Made by a program: the position numbers and the translations under genes
Shown here: positions 57,201-63,200 of the stretch, piece by piece
Layout of the letters: every line of letters starts with the position of its first letter
Position numbering within the stretch: position 1 is the first letter of the stretch
The notes under the pieces: generated by a model
The model's input: the letters and a program-made list of their open reading frames with translations, nothing else
The model's database searches: none
Told to the model about the DNA's origin: nothing
Assembly: GCA_032622095.1 (NCBI GenBank)
Contig: CP136069.1
Span: forward strand, 81,800,958-81,864,957
Reading direction: 5' to 3'
Source of the DNA: Siphonodentalium dalli
Lineage: Eukaryota; Mollusca; Scaphopoda; Gadilida; Siphonodentaliidae
DNA length: 64,000 nt

Positions 57201-60200
57201 GGCATCAAGCTAAGCTTCGGCGATTGTAAGCCATCGTGGTCACAAGACATTCTGCTGCCCGAGGGAGAGGAGATGCACACAACAAAATGTGTGAGGGTAT
57301 GTAGTACAGTAAAGCCCTAATTAAAAATATGGCTTGTTGCCATTCATCGGAAAGCTCTCAGTGAGAGCTTTCCGATGAATGGCAACAAGCCATATTTCCG
57401 ACTAAATCCTAAAAAGTTACCCATAATTCTTCTGTGGTTAAGTAGTTGATTATTTAGGGCATTACTGTACTGTATATTGAATTGCTTTGTAAAGTGATGT
57501 TTACAGTCATGAATCTCTACTCTGACTATGCCAATAGAGATCATATTCATCCAGTTCAAAACCTGGGAACTTTTTGATGTCCTGACCTGTTCTGACATGC
57601 ATCTTTATAATTTTGAACAAACAATACAGGGAATATATTTCTTTGTTAATACTAGTATTCCCTAATCCTTCCATGGCTGGAACTTCCTGAAATTTTGCGA
57701 AAACCATGTGCCAATGCATTCTCTTATATATGTGAGTCTCCCATAGCCATAGGGAGCCTCAAATATATAAGGGAATACATTGGCTTAACAATATTTACCT
57801 TGACCTTGTAAGGCAGTGCATATAGGGAGCCTTGAATATATTAGAGAATGCTCTGGAAAGGGTTAATGATCTATTAATGGTGCCAGCTCGAGATTGCATG
57901 ATTTTGTGAGCCGATATAATAGATATTGAATTGATTACCCACGAGAAATTCCATGATTGTGAACAACGTAAAGCAAAATTGTCTCACCTTCATTACCTGC
58001 ATTTTTTTTCAATGTTATAAAATTGACAGACAGACAATGCTGACAGACAATGGTGGTAAAACGATTTTCAGCTTCATATAATTCCCTGTCCATTATTTAC
58101 AGTTGACAGACAATGGTGGTAAATCAGTCCAGGTGTGGTGTCAGATATTCTCAAAGAAAATTAAAGATATCGATAATTTCATGGTAAGTATTCTTTTTAG
58201 GTTAACTACAATGCTAAGCTAAGGATACAGTCATCGCAGTCTGGGCTAGACGAGAAAGTTAGGGATTCGACCCCAGGATGGGCAAAATGGGTTGTGTTAT
58301 AAATTGTCATTAGTAACCCACATGTTGTTATGAGTTTTGTGAAACTAAACCCTCTGGTCTTTCCTCTATGGGCAGCCAAATTAACTTTTCCCCAAATCCA
58401 GTTGTAACTAGCAATCTGATTGGCTACAACGCCATGTTTAAATCAACATGTCCCCCCATCACTCTTGACAGCAGGGTATAATAGAACATGCGGGAAACAT
58501 CGGGGGGTATATGAGCATGTGAAACATCAGGGGTATATGAATGACCCTTGAACTGGCAGTTTCCACCAACCATGACGTTGATCTAACATGCCGTCACCTG
58601 ATGCCGGATCCATACGTTGGCTACGGAATTATTCTTATTTGTGTAAATTAATCTGAGAACCTATGAAAAGCACACTTAAATTAAGGCGACATACCTATTG
58701 TTGTGGGGACAAAATGTTTATCTCCGGCAACATCGTGGGTTACATTGAGATTTAATACCTGGATATCTCTTTTGAATCGACATCCAGGTATTAAATCTCC
58801 ATGTACCCCTGATGTTGCTGCCGAAGATAACTAGTAATACATGTATACTCAAATATTTGCAGATATCTCTAAATAATTGAGATATATTTCAGACCCATAG
58901 TAATTCCTACCTGTGGCAGGTTAGCGATTAGAAATTTCCAGCAGTTAGATAGTGTGTAAAAAGAATTTATTTATTCTGGTTCAAAGGGAGTGCAGTTAGA
59001 AATTCCAAGTATGACACCCCACAATAGACTGTTCCAATGTATATTTTTTATTAAAGGGTGGGAGAATCCATTTAGTGAAGAAAGGGTCACATCTGTACAC
59101 AGAACACACATGTCATTTTGTCCTAGAATCGGTGCATAAAAAATAAGGCTTACAAGGTTTATTTAGGCACACACAGGGCTTGTTTTGTTTTGTGTGATGA
59201 TATGATTTTAGTTTATAGTTCGGTTTCATGGTTGAGGCGAACGTCATTTGACGTCAACGAGATGCGTATGGAATTGGAATGTAAGTTCCATACGGATTTG
59301 TAAATATGAAACCGCAATAACCCTGTACTAATAGGAACAAGCGTGTAATAAAACCCATCTCGTATTTCCTTTCAGCTGGTGATAAGTCCTCTTTACATCA
59401 TCCGCGGACATCTACCACACCCCCTCTATGCCAGCATTTACACAGCACAGATCAAGCATCAACAACAGATACTGATCCCTGGCCAAGCCTCGCCCATCGA
59501 GCTGTCATGCCCAGCTGGGGACCTCAAGCATGCCCTGTCCTTCCATCTCAGGTAAATATCATTACAATTTGCTCCATACATACATTATCACTATGTACAA
59601 TGAATTGATCTGAACGTGGTATCACATCGAGTTGCAGAGTCAGATTGCTGGATTGCTTGGGCGCAGAGATTGATCCAGTGATCTGACCTTTTCAACAAGC
59701 CTTGAAATAGTGTGTTTGTCATTTGCGGAATGAGGTCCACAGAGGGTGAATTTAGTGACACTATCCTGCACGGTGGGCTAGCATCACCAAATACACCCTA
59801 TGGGAACCTCATTTTGCTGAGGCCTCAACTGCTATGGGAGACCTAGGATCAGATTGAAGTTCCCAGTTGAAGTTGGTGATGTCCCCCATTAGTCACCTCG
59901 ATTTCGCATTTTATTTTATGCAAATTAGGGCATATAGAAACTGAACAGAAGGGAAAAAGTAATTAAAAACAATGTTATTTTGAGACTATATATACTTTCA
60001 AGAAGATGAGACCTAAGCAGAATTAGGTCCCCAGAGGGTGAATTTAGTGATGCTAGACAACTGTACATGGTAGCATCACTAAATTCATCCTCTGTTGACC
60101 ACATTCTGCAAATGACAGACACACTATTTCAAGGCTTGCATTGAACGTCAATTATGTTATAAACACAGAGCTATACATGTTACTGGCTATCAATTTATGG

Positions 60201-63200
60201 CACTCCTGCAATCGCAGAGCGAATAAAGCTAGACTCAATTTCTATCCTTATGTCTTTACGTTCAGTGTCAAATCTTAAAGCCAGTAACATATCAGTACAG
60301 TTTTTATGATCGAGCCAGATTCAATGTTAGTTAAATTCATAAAGACATTCAAATTGGCAAAATAATAGACAAATAAATAGTCCTTCGATTTTGAAAAAAC
60401 GCAGATGTGCAGTTTATTGTGCACCTGATTTTGGATCCAGGTGCACAATTTTGCTTTGGTGCACCTATTGAGAAGTATAATTTATAACCGATGCATGTAA
60501 ACTTGTATATAATACACTCAAATAACATTGCTTTGTGCTATTTTGATAAAAATAAAAGTGTTAATTTTTGGTTTACTTCCAACAAAAAAGTTCCTTCCTG
60601 GGATCGTTTTGTACACTGCCTGACTCAAGGAAATATATTCCCTAGCCGACTCCCAAGTGGGATCGCATTGTTACTGATAAGTCATTATGGTGAATTGGTA
60701 ATCCGTACCATTTCATAAGGACTGGTATCTGTTCAATAGTGACCCAGAACTGTCGCCATGCATGCTTACGAGTATTAAGCGATGATGTAATATATTTGTC
60801 TCTTTTGATTCCATTGATGATCTCTTTGATTGGCTGCGACACCCACACACACATATATTGGACCAGGGACCAGCCTAGAGGGTGACTTGCGGGATAGATT
60901 CTCCCTAAATTGTGTCACTTCTCTATATTTTTGTCTCGGGGAGAAGTGACCTCTCTCTCATATTCCAGAATGCATATATCCATACAGCATATTTGAAATG
61001 TATTTCTTGATTATAATGGTATTTTTACTCATTATAATCATTTTATAAATGGGCTCTTGTGCTGCATAATACTTATTGGGAGCATAGAATTGTGATGTAG
61101 GGGTGTAAATTGTACTTGAGCATTATGACTTCACCTTAATAACAGTCCACTTCTCCCTAATAATCAAACAGGGAGAAGTGACTTCTCCCAATTTGAAACC
61201 TCCAGGCTGGTCCATACATTGAACAGTACTCACAGATCATTATCAGTTACATAAACACTCCAATATATAAACTTTGATGTTATGACTTCTACCACGATCG
61301 TTATTATCCCAACTCTTACTGTGATGCATTTTATTAAATCATTAAGTAAACTTAACCAAGATCATGGACACGCAACATTTTGCGCGATACTTTGCAATTC
61401 AGGTGCTTAATGGCGCGCAAGAGCAATTGTGCACCTCAAAATTGATTATTGAAAGTACGAATGCCATTTATCTGAAGCCAGCATATTTTATGATCTGAAT
61501 GAAATTTTTCCAGGTCCGATTCTCAGTCTCTTGGAACCGCAAGCACTGGTGTGATATCATTGAATGCTGGACTGATCGACCAAGTCCGACAAACGACCGA
61601 CAACAAGATTATGTTAGATGATGTATATGGAAAATGGAAGGATAGCCTAATGAATGATTGGCCTTATACCAAGTAAGACATGCTTGAAACTATACCGTTA
61701 TCTATATATATATTTTGAGACTTCCGTATATATGTATATATATATATATATGTGTGGGTACTTCATGAATCGAAAACGCGTGTACAGATTGAGCTCAAAC
61801 TTCCTATGTAAGTGTAAAATCCCACCGACACCGCCGTGGTCGCGTTTTGGAGAAGCTCAGAGCACCCGTTCTCCAATCTCAGTCACAAAAAACGGCACTG
61901 CGGTGGTTAAGACATCAACGATCTTTATATTGACCTTATACGGAGGTGTTAACAATCAACGCTCTTTATTGCAATGGACGTGGCTAAACGACTGACCCCA
62001 TGCGTCCGAAAGATTCAAATGGACGTGGCTAAACGACTGACCACATGCGTTCGAAATACGGATGCAGACGAAATGCAATTATCTCGACTTTCACGACGGG
62101 ATTAATTGACTGTCCGCTCTGAAGTTTAGGACGGGGAGGACGGGTACCATGAATTAACTCATTGAAAAACAAAGAATGCGTTATCTCGGAAACGGGTGGA
62201 GCTATCGACTTGAAATTTGCTATGTGAATGTATCTTGCCCCGGATACAAATTTTATCGGGTCGCTGAGCCCGTGCGACGCCAGCTTCGCGCATGCGCAGA
62301 TGAGATCTCGGAAACGGGTGGAGCTATCGACTTGAAATTTGGTATGTGAATGTATCTTGCCCCGGGTACTAATTTTATCGGGTCGCCGAGCTCGTGCGAC
62401 GCCCGTGCAGCGCGTTCGCAGACGAGATCTCGGAAACGGGTGGAGCTATCGACTTGAAATTTGCTATGTGAATGTATCTTGCCCCGGATACGAATTTTAT
62501 CGGGTCGCCGAGCCCGTGCGACGCAAGCTTCGCGCATGCGCAGACCAGATCTCGGAAACGGGTGGAGCTATCGACTTGAAATTTGGTTAAATTTTTAAAA
62601 TGTCATGTTTCTGAAACAAAGCCATGAGACGAATGCCGCCAGTGGCGGGCTAACCTGCTAGTATAGTATATATTTTACATGTAACACAGTTTCCAGTTCA
62701 TGACAATTATAATCTTGCCAGATTTCACTGCATCATTTATCAAGAGCTTTCCCATTAATGGCAACAAGCCATATTTCCAACTAAATCCTGAAAAATTACC
62801 CATAATTCTGCTGTGGTTAAGGAGTCAATTATTTAGGGCATTACTGTATATAAGTGCTTTGCCTAATAGCCGGAATTTTATCAAATCTTACCAAGGAAAA
62901 AGTTTTAGTTTCTCTTAAAAGGGACACTATACTCAAATGTTGTTGTTGGTTTCTTTAGTCTCTGCTTCATTGAATAAGGTAACAAGATTTCCATTATTTG
63001 AATGTCTATTGGGTACGAAATAATGTTGCGGATTGCAAATTTGACAGAATTCGAAAATAGAATCATTGTCATCAAGTAATTTTTGTACAGTTTTCAAGCA
63101 AATGTATCAAATAAATGTTATATTATATGCATACTAGTCATATACTCATTTAAGCATGGGCGCCGGAAGCATCCAAGGGTAGGGGGGGCAGAGCCTACAA

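Larger units (their letters stand above)
61701..62661 (+). mobile_element. Helitron-like element, non-autonomous, 0.96 kb
   Basis: It begins TCTATATATATAT after an A (61700) and ends CTAG before a T (62662). A short hairpin CCGCC-AGT-GGCGG lies at 62636-62648, about 9 bases before the end. TC start, hairpin, CTRR end and A/T insertion point are the Helitron marks. It carries the 122-bp repeat array listed next. No Rep/helicase frame is present. It lies just after the exon 24 donor (28 bp). Confidence 0.65.

Noticed and set aside
62253-62537. Arg-rich antisense protein gene
   Set aside because: The frame is a by-product of the 122-bp tandem repeat; 122 is not a multiple of three and the peptide repeats only by shifted frames.
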